A stretch of DNA of 64,000 bases from JBDSSS01 sp963764195 (lineage in GTDB: Bacteria; Actinomycetota; Actinomycetes; Actinomycetales; Dermatophilaceae): the NCBI GenBank assembly GCA_963764195.1, contig CAVXRG010000010.1:620001-684000 (forward strand), given 5' to 3'. The notes beneath the pieces were generated by a model, which saw only the letters and a program-made list of their open reading frames with translations, did not search any database and had not been told where the DNA came from. Each line of letters opens with the position of its first letter. Position 1 is the stretch's first letter. Below are positions 17,166-25,311 of this stretch, one piece after another. Made by a program: the position numbers and the translations under genes.

Positions 17166-17453
17166 TCAGCGGCCGCGGCGTGTTCCGCGAGCGAGGAACG
17201 CCGTCGCCAGGGTGATCGTGCGCAGCTGGTCGGCGTCGTCGTCGTCGATCCGGAAGCCGGCCCGTTTGCCGAGCTGCTCGACGAGCTCGACGAAGTCGAG
17301 GGAGTCGAGCTCGAAGGTCTCGCGCAGGTCGGCGTCGTCACTGACGGTGTCGAGACTCGCATCGGGGACGATCTCGCGCAGGCTCGCCTCGAGGATGCTC
17401 CTCGGCGTGGTCTGGTCAGGCGTCGGCCCGGACGTGGTAGTCATGCTCGTCAT
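17166..17453 (-). CDS. Acyl carrier protein
   Basis: A 95-residue acidic protein with the phosphopantetheine-attachment motif DSLDFVEL (ELDSLDFVELVEQLG), the central serine being the expected attachment site. Its ATG at 17453 overlaps the stop of the E2 gene (ATGA), and GAGGAGCT lies just upstream. It is the last gene of a five-gene operon with acetyl-CoA synthetase and pyruvate dehydrogenase-like subunits. No fatty-acid or polyketide synthase gene is near, so it is probably not the housekeeping AcpP. It could accept acyl groups made by the complex, but that is inference. The basic C-terminal tail (ARGTRRGR) is unusual for an ACP. Confidence 0.85.
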   Translation of the reverse strand: MTSMTTTSGPTPDQTTPRSILEASLREIVPDASLDTVSDDADLRETFELDSLDFVELVEQLGKRAGFRIDDDDADQLRTITLATAFLARGTRRGR

Positions 17454-18850
17454 AGCTCCTCTGGTGACTGCAGCAGGCGGTCGATGGTCCTGAGCAGGCG
17501 CGATCCGGTCGCGCCGTCGGTGGCCCGGTGGTCCCCCGCGAGCGTCATCGTGACGAGCGGTCGCACCCCGAGAAGCCCGTCGACGGCCCACGGCCGCTGC
17601 GCGACGGCCCCGAAGCCGACCAACGCCACCTGAGGCGGGTAGATCACGCCGAGCACGCTGTCGACACCCTGGTCGCCGAGGTTCGAGACGGTGATGCTCG
17701 GGGGCAGCAGATCGGACCCGTGCAGACGTCCGCTGCGCGCACGACGCGTCAGCACCTTGATCCGGGCCATCATCTCCCCGACGGAGAGCCGATCGGCACC
17801 CCCGATCGAGGGCACGAGCAGCCCCCCGCTGCGCAACGACAGGACGAGCCCGAGGTCGACGTCATCAGCGCCGTGGAAGGCGCCATCGATCCAGTGTCCG
17901 TTGAGCTCGGGCACGGTCCGGGCGGCGCGGGCCGTCGCGGCGAGGAGCAGCACGGCGGGCACGAGCCGCTCCGACATCTCCAGCTCGCGGTTGCGCTCCT
18001 TCATCCACTGCAGGCTGTGCCACAGGTCGATGGTGAGGCTCAGGTGATAGTGCGGGATCTCCTGCCAGGACAGGGTCATCAGTGCCGCGATGCTCCGTCT
18101 CATGCCGCTCTCGGGCTGCGGTGACGGCGTCACCGGCGAGTCCGGCGACGCCCCCTCGACTCCGACCGTGCGGGCGGCCGGAGGCGACCCCGGAGTCGGG
18201 ATCGGCAGCTTGTGGTCGACGGCCCGTCGGACGTCCTCAGCCCGGATGCCGCCGCCCGACCCGGAACCATCCACGAGCGCCAGGTCGAGGCCCTTCTCTG
18301 CCGCGAGCCGCCGCGCGAGAGGCGAGACGCGTACCCGGGTCTCCGACGGCGCGACCCGCGGCAGCGTGGCCCCTTTCGGCACGGGTGTCCTGACCACGGC
18401 GGCCCGTTCCACGTCCTGACGGGTCAGGGCCCCGTTGCGGCCGCTGCCGTGCAGCAGCGTCGGGTCGACACCCAGCTCGTGAGCCAGGTGACGCAGCACC
18501 GGCGACACCGACGGTCGGGCCATCGTCCGTGGTGCCACCGGCGGCGTCGTGGTGGCCGCCGCCCCGGGGGTGAGAGGCGAGGCAAGGGCGGGCGGGGCGG
18601 GGGGCGCCGCCTCGGTGCCTGCTCCGAGCAGGGCGAGAGCCTCCCCTACCGGCACGGTCTGACCCTCCTCGACGAGGAGCTGGGTGACCGTGCCGCTCTC
18701 GAAGCACTCGACCTCGATCGTCGCCTTGGGCGTCTCGACCACGGCGACGATGTCGCCGCGGCGAACTCGGTCACCGACCTTGACGAGCCATTCGATGAGT
18801 ACTCCCTGCTCCATGTCGGCGCCGAGCGAGGGCATCCGAAACTCACCCAT
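17450..18850 (-). CDS. 2-oxo acid dehydrogenase E2 (dihydrolipoamide acyltransferase)
   Basis: A 466-residue E2 subunit. Lipoyl domain at residues 1-78 with lipoyl-Lys42 in ETPKATIEVE. Two E3/E1-binding (PSBD) modules follow: about 114-150 (SPVLRHLAHELGVDPTLLHG) and about 174-211 (SPLARRLAAEKGLDLALVDG). The catalytic domain (about 247-466) ends in the GDHRATDGATGSRLL active-site motif. The enzyme transfers the acyl group from lipoamide to CoA. Most E2 proteins have only one PSBD, so the pair is odd. ATG at 18850 was chosen because the lipoyl fold starts at once; it overlaps the E1 beta stop by eight nt. No E3 gene is in the window. Confidence 0.9.
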   Translation of the reverse strand: MGEFRMPSLGADMEQGVLIEWLVKVGDRVRRGDIVAVVETPKATIEVECFESGTVTQLLVEEGQTVPVGEALALLGAGTEAAPPAPPALASPLTPGAAATTTPPVAPRTMARPSVSPVLRHLAHELGVDPTLLHGSGRNGALTRQDVERAAVVRTPVPKGATLPRVAPSETRVRVSPLARRLAAEKGLDLALVDGSGSGGGIRAEDVRRAVDHKLPIPTPGSPPAARTVGVEGASPDSPVTPSPQPESGMRRSIAALMTLSWQEIPHYHLSLTIDLWHSLQWMKERNRELEMSERLVPAVLLLAATARAARTVPELNGHWIDGAFHGADDVDLGLVLSLRSGGLLVPSIGGADRLSVGEMMARIKVLTRRARSGRLHGSDLLPPSITVSNLGDQGVDSVLGVIYPPQVALVGFGAVAQRPWAVDGLLGVRPLVTMTLAGDHRATDGATGSRLLRTIDRLLQSPEEL

Positions 18851-19916
18851 GGACACCCACCGCCCGTCTGGCCGCGGCAGCGATGCCCTCGGCCTGCGGG
18901 AGGGCGGCCTGCTCCAGGTGGCGTGCGTAGGGCACGGGCACCTCGGCGGCACAGACCCTCTCGATCGGCGCGTCGAGCTCGTAGAAGGCCTGCTCGACGA
19001 TCCGTGCCGACACCTCGGCGGCCAGGCTCCCGGTGCGCCAGGCCTCGTCGACGACGACGACCCGATGGGTGCGTGTGACGGAACCCATGATGGCCGCGTC
19101 GTCGAGCGGGCGGAGCACGCGAAGGTCGATCACTTCGGCTGAGATCCCCTCGGGTGCCAGCAGGTCCGCAGCCGCGAGTGCTCTGCCCAGACACCCGGCA
19201 TACGCGATGAGGGTGACGTCGGAGCCGGCCCGACGGACGGCCGCGCGCTCGATGTCGACCGGCTCGGGCTTGCGCGGCAGCGTCCCCGACAGGTTGTAGA
19301 GCGAGCCGTGCTCGAAGATCACGACGGGGTCGGGGTCCTCGATCGCCGCACCGAGCATGCCCCGGGCGTCCTCGAGCGTGGCCGGGGCGAGCACCCGGAT
19401 GCCCGGGATCGACGCGTACCACCCCTCGAGGCTGTGTGAGTGCTGCGCCGCAAGCTGTCGCCCGGCTCCGGTGGTCATGCGGATGACGAGAGGCACGGAG
19501 AGCTGGCCGCCCGACATGTGACGCAACGTCGCGGCGTTGTTCACGATCTGGTCGAGCGCGAGCAGGCTGAAGTTGACGGTCATGATCTCGACGATGGGGC
19601 GCAGGCCGCGCAGGGCGGCGCCGATCCCCGCGCCGGTGAAGGCGGACTCCGAGAGCGGCGTGTCGCGGATACGCTCCTCGCCGAACTCCTCGAGCAGACC
19701 GAGGCTCACGGCGAACGACCCTCCGTAGCGCCCGACGTCCTCGCCCATCAGGAAGACCCGGGGGTCTCGTGCCAGGGCCTCCCGGTGGGCCTCGCGGAGC
19801 GCCTCACGATACGTCGTCGTGACCAGGGTCGGATCCGGTGCGGAGCCCGTCTCCCTCTGCACCGCCGACGCCGACGCGTGGGCCGCCTTCGCCGTGGTCG
19901 CACCGGTCCCGCTCAT
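18843..19916 (-). CDS. Pyruvate dehydrogenase-like E1 component, beta subunit
   Basis: A 357-residue transketolase-type beta subunit. Landmarks: FLMGEDVGRYGGSFAVSLGL, RDTPLSESAFTGAGIGAALRG, and the C-terminal transketolase domain ending PVPYARHLEQAALP. With the alpha subunit it forms the thiamine diphosphate-dependent E1 that decarboxylates a 2-oxo acid and acylates the lipoyl group of E2. The first about 30 residues are a Ser/Ala-rich extension. The ATG overlaps the E1 alpha stop by four nt. Sequence style is pyruvate or acetoin dehydrogenase-like; the exact oxo acid cannot be decided by eye. Confidence 0.9.
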   Translation of the reverse strand: MSGTGATTAKAAHASASAVQRETGSAPDPTLVTTTYREALREAHREALARDPRVFLMGEDVGRYGGSFAVSLGLLEEFGEERIRDTPLSESAFTGAGIGAALRGLRPIVEIMTVNFSLLALDQIVNNAATLRHMSGGQLSVPLVIRMTTGAGRQLAAQHSHSLEGWYASIPGIRVLAPATLEDARGMLGAAIEDPDPVVIFEHGSLYNLSGTLPRKPEPVDIERAAVRRAGSDVTLIAYAGCLGRALAAADLLAPEGISAEVIDLRVLRPLDDAAIMGSVTRTHRVVVVDEAWRTGSLAAEVSARIVEQAFYELDAPIERVCAAEVPVPYARHLEQAALPQAEGIAAAARRAVGVHG

Positions 19917-20926
19917 GTCGTCCTCCCACCCGCCGGCGCATCAGCGGCGTCCGTCGTGACGTAGCGAAGGAGGTCGGCGACCGGCTCCACCGGCGCGGCG
20001 TCGGCCGTCGCCACGGCGGCCGTGATCTCAGCGTCCACCTCGGACTCCACCCGGGCCCGCCAGTGCTCGATCTCGGCGGGGGTCAGCAGCCCGTCGGCGA
20101 CGAGCCGCGCGGCGAGCGACGGGATGGGGTCGGACTCCTTCCACCTGTCGATCTCCGCCTTGTCGCGGTAGCGGTCGGGGTCGTACATCGAGTGCGCGCG
20201 GAAGCGGTAGGTCCGCAGTTCGAGGAAGCACGGCTGCCCGCTGTCGCGCACGTACTCGAGGGCGCGCGTTGTCGCCTCGCGGACGGCGATGACGTCCATC
20301 CCGTCGACCGTCCACGCCACCATCCCGTATGCCGCCGCCCTCATCGCGAGCTCGGTGACGGCGTGTTCCCGGGCGAGCGCCGTCCCCATGGCGTAGCGGT
20401 TGTTCTCGCAGCAGAACAGCACCGGCAGGTGCCAGAGAGCGGCGAGGTTGGCGCTCTCGTGGAACTCGCCCTCGGCGAAGGCGCCGTCGCCGAAGAGGCA
20501 GACGGTGACAGCCGGGTCGCCCGTCAGGTGGTCGGCCAGGGCGAGCCCGGTTGCCACGGGCAGCCCGCCGGCGACGATCGCGTTGCCGCCGTAGAACCGT
20601 CGGCTCGCGTCGAAGAGGTGCATGGACCCTCCGCGGCCACCGCTGCATCCCGTCGCCTTGCCGAACATCTCCGCCAGGATCGCGGACATCGGTAGACCGC
20701 GGGCGAGGGCATGCCCGTGCTCGCGGTAGGTGGACACGACTGCGTCGTCATCGCGTAGCGCTCCCACCACCCCGACGGCGACCGCCTCCTCGCCGATGCA
20801 GAGGTGGAGGAACCCGCGGATCTTCGTCGTGCTGTAGAGCTCGGCGCACTTCTCCTCGAATCGTCGGATCCGGATCATTTCGCGCAGGAGCCCGGTGAAC
20901 AGCTCGAGGAACGGCTCAGCTGTCAT
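19913..20926 (-). CDS. Pyruvate dehydrogenase-like E1 component, alpha subunit
   Basis: A 337-residue thiamine diphosphate-binding alpha subunit. The cofactor motif GDGAFAEGEFHESANLA ... ENN is intact, as are IGEEAVAVGVV, YREHGHALARG and the SMHLFDASRRFYGGNAIV stretch typical of pyruvate and acetoin E1 alpha. It pairs with the E1 beta encoded next. The ATG overlaps the stop of the upstream acetyl-CoA synthetase gene (ATGA), so translation is coupled across the operon. Acetoin dehydrogenase is a possible alternative function. Confidence 0.9.
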   Translation of the reverse strand: MTAEPFLELFTGLLREMIRIRRFEEKCAELYSTTKIRGFLHLCIGEEAVAVGVVGALRDDDAVVSTYREHGHALARGLPMSAILAEMFGKATGCSGGRGGSMHLFDASRRFYGGNAIVAGGLPVATGLALADHLTGDPAVTVCLFGDGAFAEGEFHESANLAALWHLPVLFCCENNRYAMGTALAREHAVTELAMRAAAYGMVAWTVDGMDVIAVREATTRALEYVRDSGQPCFLELRTYRFRAHSMYDPDRYRDKAEIDRWKESDPIPSLAARLVADGLLTPAEIEHWRARVESEVDAEITAAVATADAAPVEPVADLLRYVTTDAADAPAGGRTT

Positions 20927-22752
20927 GACGACGCCTCCCGGGTCGGTGTCTCCACCGTCGAGAGGTCACCCTCCGGCAGGCCGAGCTCGCGGGCCTTGAG
21001 GAGGCGGCGCATCACCTTGCCGCTGCGGGTGTGGGGCAGGGCCTGGTCGAAGGCGATCTCGCGCGGCGCGACCGAGCCGAGCCGGTGGCGGCCGAAGGTG
21101 AGGAGCTCACGGGCCAGGGCAGGGCTCGGCTCGTGGCCGACCTTGAGCGTGACGAAGGCCTTGACGATCTCCCCGGCGAGCGGGTCCGGCTTGCCGATGA
21201 CCCCCACCTCGGCGACCGCCGGGTGCTCCATGAGGGCACTCTCGACCTCGAACGGGCCGATGAGGTGGCCGGCGGACTTGATGACGTCGTCAGCGCGACC
21301 GATGAACCACACGTAACCGTCGGCGTCGATCCGCGCGAGGTCGCCGCTGAGGTACCAGCCGTCGGCGAAGGCCCGAGCGTAGCGGTCGGGGTCGTTGAGG
21401 TAGGCCCTGAACATCGACGGCCACCCGGGCCACAGCGCCAGCTCACCGACCGCCTCAGGATCGGTGAGCACCTGTACGTGCCCGTCGACGACCGCCGCGC
21501 GCCCATCGGCGCCCTGCGCGAGCACGGCGACGTCGATCCCGGGGACCGGGCGCCCCATCGAGCCCGGGTGCACCGGCATACCGGGGAAGTTGCTCACCAT
21601 GATGGCGCCGGTCTCGGTCTGCCACCACGTATCGTGCACCGGGGTACCGAAGGCCTCGAGACCCCACACGACGGCCTCCGGGTTGAGTGGTTCACCGACG
21701 CTGACGACATGGCGCAGGGCCGGGAACGAGAACTCGTGGGCGAGGTCGGCGCCGGCCCGCATGAGCATCCGCAGGGCGGTCGGCGCCGTGTAGAAGACCG
21801 TGACACGCTCGTCCTGCAGGATCCGATACCAGCGACGGGCGTGGAAGTCGGCGGCGTCGGTCACGACCGTGACGCCGCAGCTCAGCGGGCCGAGGATGCC
21901 GTAGGACGTGCCGGTGACCCAGCCGGGGTCGGCCGTGCACCAGTAGATGTCACCGGGGCGCAGGTCGAGTGCGAACTCAGCCGTCACGTGGTGGGCGAGG
22001 ATCGCCTCGTGCACGTGGACGGCGCCCTTGGGCTTGCCTGTCGTGCCGCTGGTGAAGTGGAGCAGCGCGGGGTCGTCGGGACGTGTCGGCGCCACGATGG
22101 TCACCGTCGGGTCGTATGCCGCCGCACCGTCCGTGAGCAGCCGGGACCACGGGGTCGTGCCCGGCGGACACCCCCGCTCGTCGGAGTCGGTGATGATGAC
22201 GTGCTCGAGGTCGTGGAGGGCGGCCCGGTGGGGCGCAACCTTGCGGGTGTAGGACAGCGTGTCGGTGACGAGCACCCGCGCACTGCCGAGCGTGAGTCGC
22301 TCGCGAACAGGCTCCGGGCCGAACGCCGGGAAGAGCGGGCAGTAGACGCCGCCGATCTTGAGGGCTCCGAGCACGGTGAGGTAGAGCTCGGGCGTCCGGG
22401 GCAGCAGGGTGCACACGACGTCGCCCGGCTGCACTCCGAGCCGGCGGAGGGCGACGGCGGTGAGGTCGCTCTGGAACCGCAGCTGCGCATAGGTCAGCTC
22501 GAGGGCCGGCCCCGTCTCATGGAGGAAGCGAATCGCGGCAACGTCCGCCAGGGGCCCGTCGGCGTGTCGGTCGACAGCTTCGCGGGCCATGTTGAGCCGC
22601 CCGGCTCCGTCGACGGTGAGCCAGCGCCGGGCGTGCTCCCAGGAGAAGGTGCGCCGTCGGCTCGCGTAGTCACCGATCAGCGGCGACAGGGTCGGGACGT
22701 ACTCGATGGTGCGCCGGTCTCCGACGCTGCGCTCAGCCGCGAACCTCGCCAT
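20923..22752 (-). CDS. acsA: Acetyl-CoA synthetase (AMP-forming), AcsA type
   Basis: A 609-residue adenylate-forming enzyme. It has the P-loop-like motif HFTSGTTGKPKGAVH, WCTADPGWVTGTSYG, TWWQTETGAIM, the hinge region GRADDVIKSAGHLIGP, and the C-terminal RSGKVMRR motif with the lysine usually controlled by acetylation. It activates acetate to acetyl-CoA. The start at 22752 lacks a close Shine-Dalgarno, but the reading frame further upstream crosses a DosR-like site and the divergent hsp20 gene, so it is rejected. It is first in the acs-E1-E2-ACP operon. The operator-like site at 22787-22803 lies about 35 nt upstream. Confidence 0.88.
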   Translation of the reverse strand: MARFAAERSVGDRRTIEYVPTLSPLIGDYASRRRTFSWEHARRWLTVDGAGRLNMAREAVDRHADGPLADVAAIRFLHETGPALELTYAQLRFQSDLTAVALRRLGVQPGDVVCTLLPRTPELYLTVLGALKIGGVYCPLFPAFGPEPVRERLTLGSARVLVTDTLSYTRKVAPHRAALHDLEHVIITDSDERGCPPGTTPWSRLLTDGAAAYDPTVTIVAPTRPDDPALLHFTSGTTGKPKGAVHVHEAILAHHVTAEFALDLRPGDIYWCTADPGWVTGTSYGILGPLSCGVTVVTDAADFHARRWYRILQDERVTVFYTAPTALRMLMRAGADLAHEFSFPALRHVVSVGEPLNPEAVVWGLEAFGTPVHDTWWQTETGAIMVSNFPGMPVHPGSMGRPVPGIDVAVLAQGADGRAAVVDGHVQVLTDPEAVGELALWPGWPSMFRAYLNDPDRYARAFADGWYLSGDLARIDADGYVWFIGRADDVIKSAGHLIGPFEVESALMEHPAVAEVGVIGKPDPLAGEIVKAFVTLKVGHEPSPALARELLTFGRHRLGSVAPREIAFDQALPHTRSGKVMRRLLKARELGLPEGDLSTVETPTREASS

Positions 22753-22786
22753 GAGACGACGATGCTCCGCCTCCGTCCCGGCGGGC

Positions 22787-22803
22787 AGGGACCAATGGCC
22801 CTG
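22787..22803. promoter_or_regulatory. DosR-like operator between acsA and hsp20
   Basis: AGGGACCAATGGCCCTG has GGGAC-N4-GGCCC, the DosR spacing with one base off symmetry. It lies about 35 nt before acsA and about 75 nt before the divergent hsp20, so both could respond. Confidence 0.6.
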
Positions 22804-22878
22804 TTTCGCCGCTCGGTCAGGACGTGGACTGGGGGGGTGCCGCTGACGAGGCGCGGTGCGTTTCAACGAGGAGGAAGC

Positions 22879-23346
22879 ATGAGCATCAACACCCCCGGCA
22901 AGGCCACGGAGCGTCGCGAACGGTCCCATTGGGCCGAGCTGTCACCGTGGACGGACCTGGCTCCGTGGGCCACGCGGATGCAGGACCTGATGGAGCAGAT
23001 GTGGGTGCCGGCCATGGCGGCCAGCGACTTCGCGCCCGGAGGCGAGCTCCGCGAGACGGACGACACGTTCACCCTCGAGCTCGACGTGCCCGGCGTCGTC
23101 AAGGAGGACATCGCCATCGACTTCTCCGGCCGTCGTCTCAGCGTGCGCGGCACGAAGACGACGGAGAAGCAGGGCCAGGGCGCCCTCCGTCATTCGACGC
23201 GGACCTCGGGCAGCTTCACCTACGAGGCCATCCTCCCCGTCCCCGTGGACGAGGCCTCCGTGACGGCGTCCCTCTCCGACGGGGTGCTCCTCGTGACGAT
23301 GCCCAAGGCCACCGAGGCCAAGACGACGCATGTCGAGATCAGCTGA
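22879..23346 (+). CDS. Hsp20/alpha-crystallin small heat-shock protein
   Basis: A 155-residue small heat-shock protein. The alpha-crystallin domain spans about residues 50-145, from RETDDTFTLELDVPGVVKED through SGRRLSVRGTK to the end strand SLSDGVLLVTMPKA. Such proteins hold unfolding proteins in a refoldable state; the DosR-controlled HspX of mycobacteria is of the same family. GAGGAGGAA stands just before the ATG at 22879. The alcohol dehydrogenase gene follows after five nt, so they form an operon. Confidence 0.9.
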   Translation: MSINTPGKATERRERSHWAELSPWTDLAPWATRMQDLMEQMWVPAMAASDFAPGGELRETDDTFTLELDVPGVVKEDIAIDFSGRRLSVRGTKTTEKQGQGALRHSTRTSGSFTYEAILPVPVDEASVTASLSDGVLLVTMPKATEAKTTHVEIS

Positions 23347-23351
23347 TCGCC

Positions 23352-24413
23352 ATGTCCGAGACCACCGCCACCATGCACGCCATCCGCTACCACGGTCCCG
23401 GCCAGAAGGCGTGGGAAGAGGTGTCCAAGCCCGTCATCGAGGCCGACACCGACGCCATCGTCAAGGTCGACACCGTCACCATCTGCGGCACCGACCTCCA
23501 CATCCTCAAGGGTGACGTCGCCGCGGTCACCGACGGCCGGATCCTCGGCCACGAGGCGGTCGGAACCGTCGAGCGGGTCGGCGCCGGCGTCAAGAACGTC
23601 AAGGTCGGCGACCACGTGCTCGTCTCCTGCATCACCGCCTGCGGTTCCTGCCGCTACTGCCGTGACGGTAGCTACGGTCAGTGCATCGGCGGCGGGGGTT
23701 GGATCCTCGGGCACAAGATCGACGGCACCCAGGCGGAGTACGTCCGGGTCCCCTTCGCGGACACCTCGACGTATGCCGTCCCCCACAGCGTGACTGACGA
23801 GGAAGTACTCATGCTCGCCGACATCGGGCCCACGGGCTACGAGGTCGGTGTGCTCAACGGCCGGGTCCGTCCCGGTGACGTCGTAGCGGTGGTGGGCGCC
23901 GGCCCGGTCGGGCTCTCCGCCATCATGGGTGCCAAGCTCTTCAGTCCGGCGCACGTCGTGGCCATCGACCTGGCCGATGCCCGACTCGACGCGGCCAAGC
24001 AGTTCGGGGCCGACATCACGGTGAACCCCTCCCGCGAGGACGCCGTCGCGATCGTCCGTGACCTCACCGAAGGCCTCGGCGCCGACGTCGCCATCGAGGC
24101 GGTGGGGGTGGCTGCCACGTTCGAGCAGTGCACCACGCTCATCCGCCCGGGTGGGACGGTCGCCAATGTGGGAGTCCACGGCGGCCCGGCCACCCTCCAC
24201 CTGGAGGACCTCTGGATCAGGAACGTCACCATCACGACGGGACTCGTCGACACCTACTCGACGCCAACCCTGCTCCGCCTGCTCGAGACTCACCAGATCG
24301 ACCTGGCCCGATTCGTGACGCACCGTTTCGCCATGGGCGACTTCATGCAGGCCTACGACACCTTCGCCGACGCGGCGCAGACGCGCGCCCTCAAGGTCGT
24401 GCTCACGGCCTGA
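23352..24413 (+). CDS. Zinc-dependent alcohol dehydrogenase (MDR family)
   Basis: A 353-residue medium-chain dehydrogenase. Catalytic zinc residues lie in ICGTDLHILKGD and GHEAVG; the structural zinc site is CGSCRYCRDGSYGQC (four Cys). The NAD(P)-binding motif is VVGAGPVGLSA. It probably interconverts an alcohol and an aldehyde or ketone, and in this context could dispose of reducing power under low oxygen; the substrate is not certain. It starts five nt after hsp20 and is probably co-transcribed. Confidence 0.88.
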   Translation: MSETTATMHAIRYHGPGQKAWEEVSKPVIEADTDAIVKVDTVTICGTDLHILKGDVAAVTDGRILGHEAVGTVERVGAGVKNVKVGDHVLVSCITACGSCRYCRDGSYGQCIGGGGWILGHKIDGTQAEYVRVPFADTSTYAVPHSVTDEEVLMLADIGPTGYEVGVLNGRVRPGDVVAVVGAGPVGLSAIMGAKLFSPAHVVAIDLADARLDAAKQFGADITVNPSREDAVAIVRDLTEGLGADVAIEAVGVAATFEQCTTLIRPGGTVANVGVHGGPATLHLEDLWIRNVTITTGLVDTYSTPTLLRLLETHQIDLARFVTHRFAMGDFMQAYDTFADAAQTRALKVVLTA

Positions 24414-24508
24414 CGTCGCGAACCGAGCGCCGGGCAACGCACGGACAACCGTGAAACTGACGCACGTGGGAGCCGCACGGCTCTCGTGTACCGGCGACTC
24501 GCAGCGGC

Positions 24509-24548
24509 GGGGTCGACCCCCGGGGGGGTGGGGTCGACCCGGGGGGGT
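24509..24548. repeat. Duplicated G-rich element with GTCGAC palindrome
   Basis: GGGGTCGACCCC (perfect palindrome, 24509-24520) followed by a G run is repeated at 24530-24548 as GGGGTCGACCC plus a G run. It lies between the convergent alcohol dehydrogenase and the small gene at 24631. An inverted repeat AGCCG-CA-CGGCT lies just before it near 24472. It may end transcription or form G-quadruplex-like structure; neither is shown. Confidence 0.5.
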
Positions 24549-24630
24549 GGGCCCCACGTTCTCGGCCTCGCCGCGGCGCAGGATGGTTTCGTCGAGCTCA
24601 CCGGCTCTCGCTGACCGACCGTCCCCCGGT

Positions 24631-24858
24631 TCAGACGTCGTCGGAGCGGGTGCGGCCGGCCAGGTGGGCGAGCAGGGCCGGGTCGGTCGAGGAGAAGCGC
24701 TCGACCTCTTCGCCGGCGTCACACCGGCACAGTGAGACGAGGGCGCTCCGCTCACTGTGGGCGAGCACCTGCCAGACCCCGCCGGCGACCTCCCACCGGG
24801 TCACCCGCAGCAGGTCCTCCGAGATGCCGTGGGCCATCGAGCCGGGTCCCGCGGTCAC
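24631..24858 (-). CDS. Small conserved hypothetical protein
   Basis: A 75-residue protein, likely cytosolic, with no known domain. Its core reads VTRWEVAGGVWQVLAHSERS ... VSLCRCDAGEEVERFSSTDP. Two cysteines sit two apart (CRC). The GTG start at 24858 overlaps the stop of the cupin gene (GTGA), which implies coupled translation; an internal ATG at 24837 is an alternative. The pairing with a cupin and the place in the stress island are the only clues to function. Confidence 0.6.
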   Translation of the reverse strand: MTAGPGSMAHGISEDLLRVTRWEVAGGVWQVLAHSERSALVSLCRCDAGEEVERFSSTDPALLAHLAGRTRSDDV

Positions 24859-25187
24859 GGCATCTTGACGACGGTGAGGAGGACGGCGGCGTCCTCGAGC
24901 GCCAGGAGTGCGTGCCGCTCGCGCGGGATGATGACGTGGTCGCCCTCGATCCCGTCCCAGCGTTGGTCACCGCTGGTGAGCCGGACCGTTCCCCTGAGCA
25001 CCTGGAGAGTGGCCTCCCCCGGACTGGCGTGCTCGGCGAGCTCGTGCCCGGCGAGCAGGGCTATGACCGTCTCTCGCAGGGCCCGGTCCTGCCCTCCATG
25101 GATGGTCACGGCGGACCGTCCACTCTGCTCCTGACGTGCCAGCGCGAGGGCCTCGTCGACCCACCGCCCGATCGAGAACGACTCCAT
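24855..25187 (-). CDS. Cupin domain protein
   Basis: A 110-residue single-domain cupin. Motif one is seen as LLAGHELAEHASPGEATLQVL with its His and Glu residues; motif two as GDHVIIPRERHALLALED. Small cupins can be metal-binding enzymes or sensors. GGAGGTGG stands upstream of the ATG at 25187. It is coupled by a four-nt overlap to the small gene after it. The function is not known. Confidence 0.78.
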   Translation of the reverse strand: MESFSIGRWVDEALALARQEQSGRSAVTIHGGQDRALRETVIALLAGHELAEHASPGEATLQVLRGTVRLTSGDQRWDGIEGDHVIIPRERHALLALEDAAVLLTVVKMP

Positions 25188-25311
25188 CGCCGCACCACCT
25201 CCGGCCTCGACACTACGCCCTGGACCGTAGCAGGTCCGAATCTCTCAGCACGGCAGGGCATCTCGTCGTTGCGGCACGCTCACACCACCACGCTCATCGG
25301 TGGATCGCGCC

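Noticed and set aside
22379..22391. A short match to the tRNA 3' end (GGGGCAGCAGGG) inside acsA, as a possible att site
   Set aside because: Only about 12 bases match, in a conserved part of a coding gene, so chance is the likely reason.
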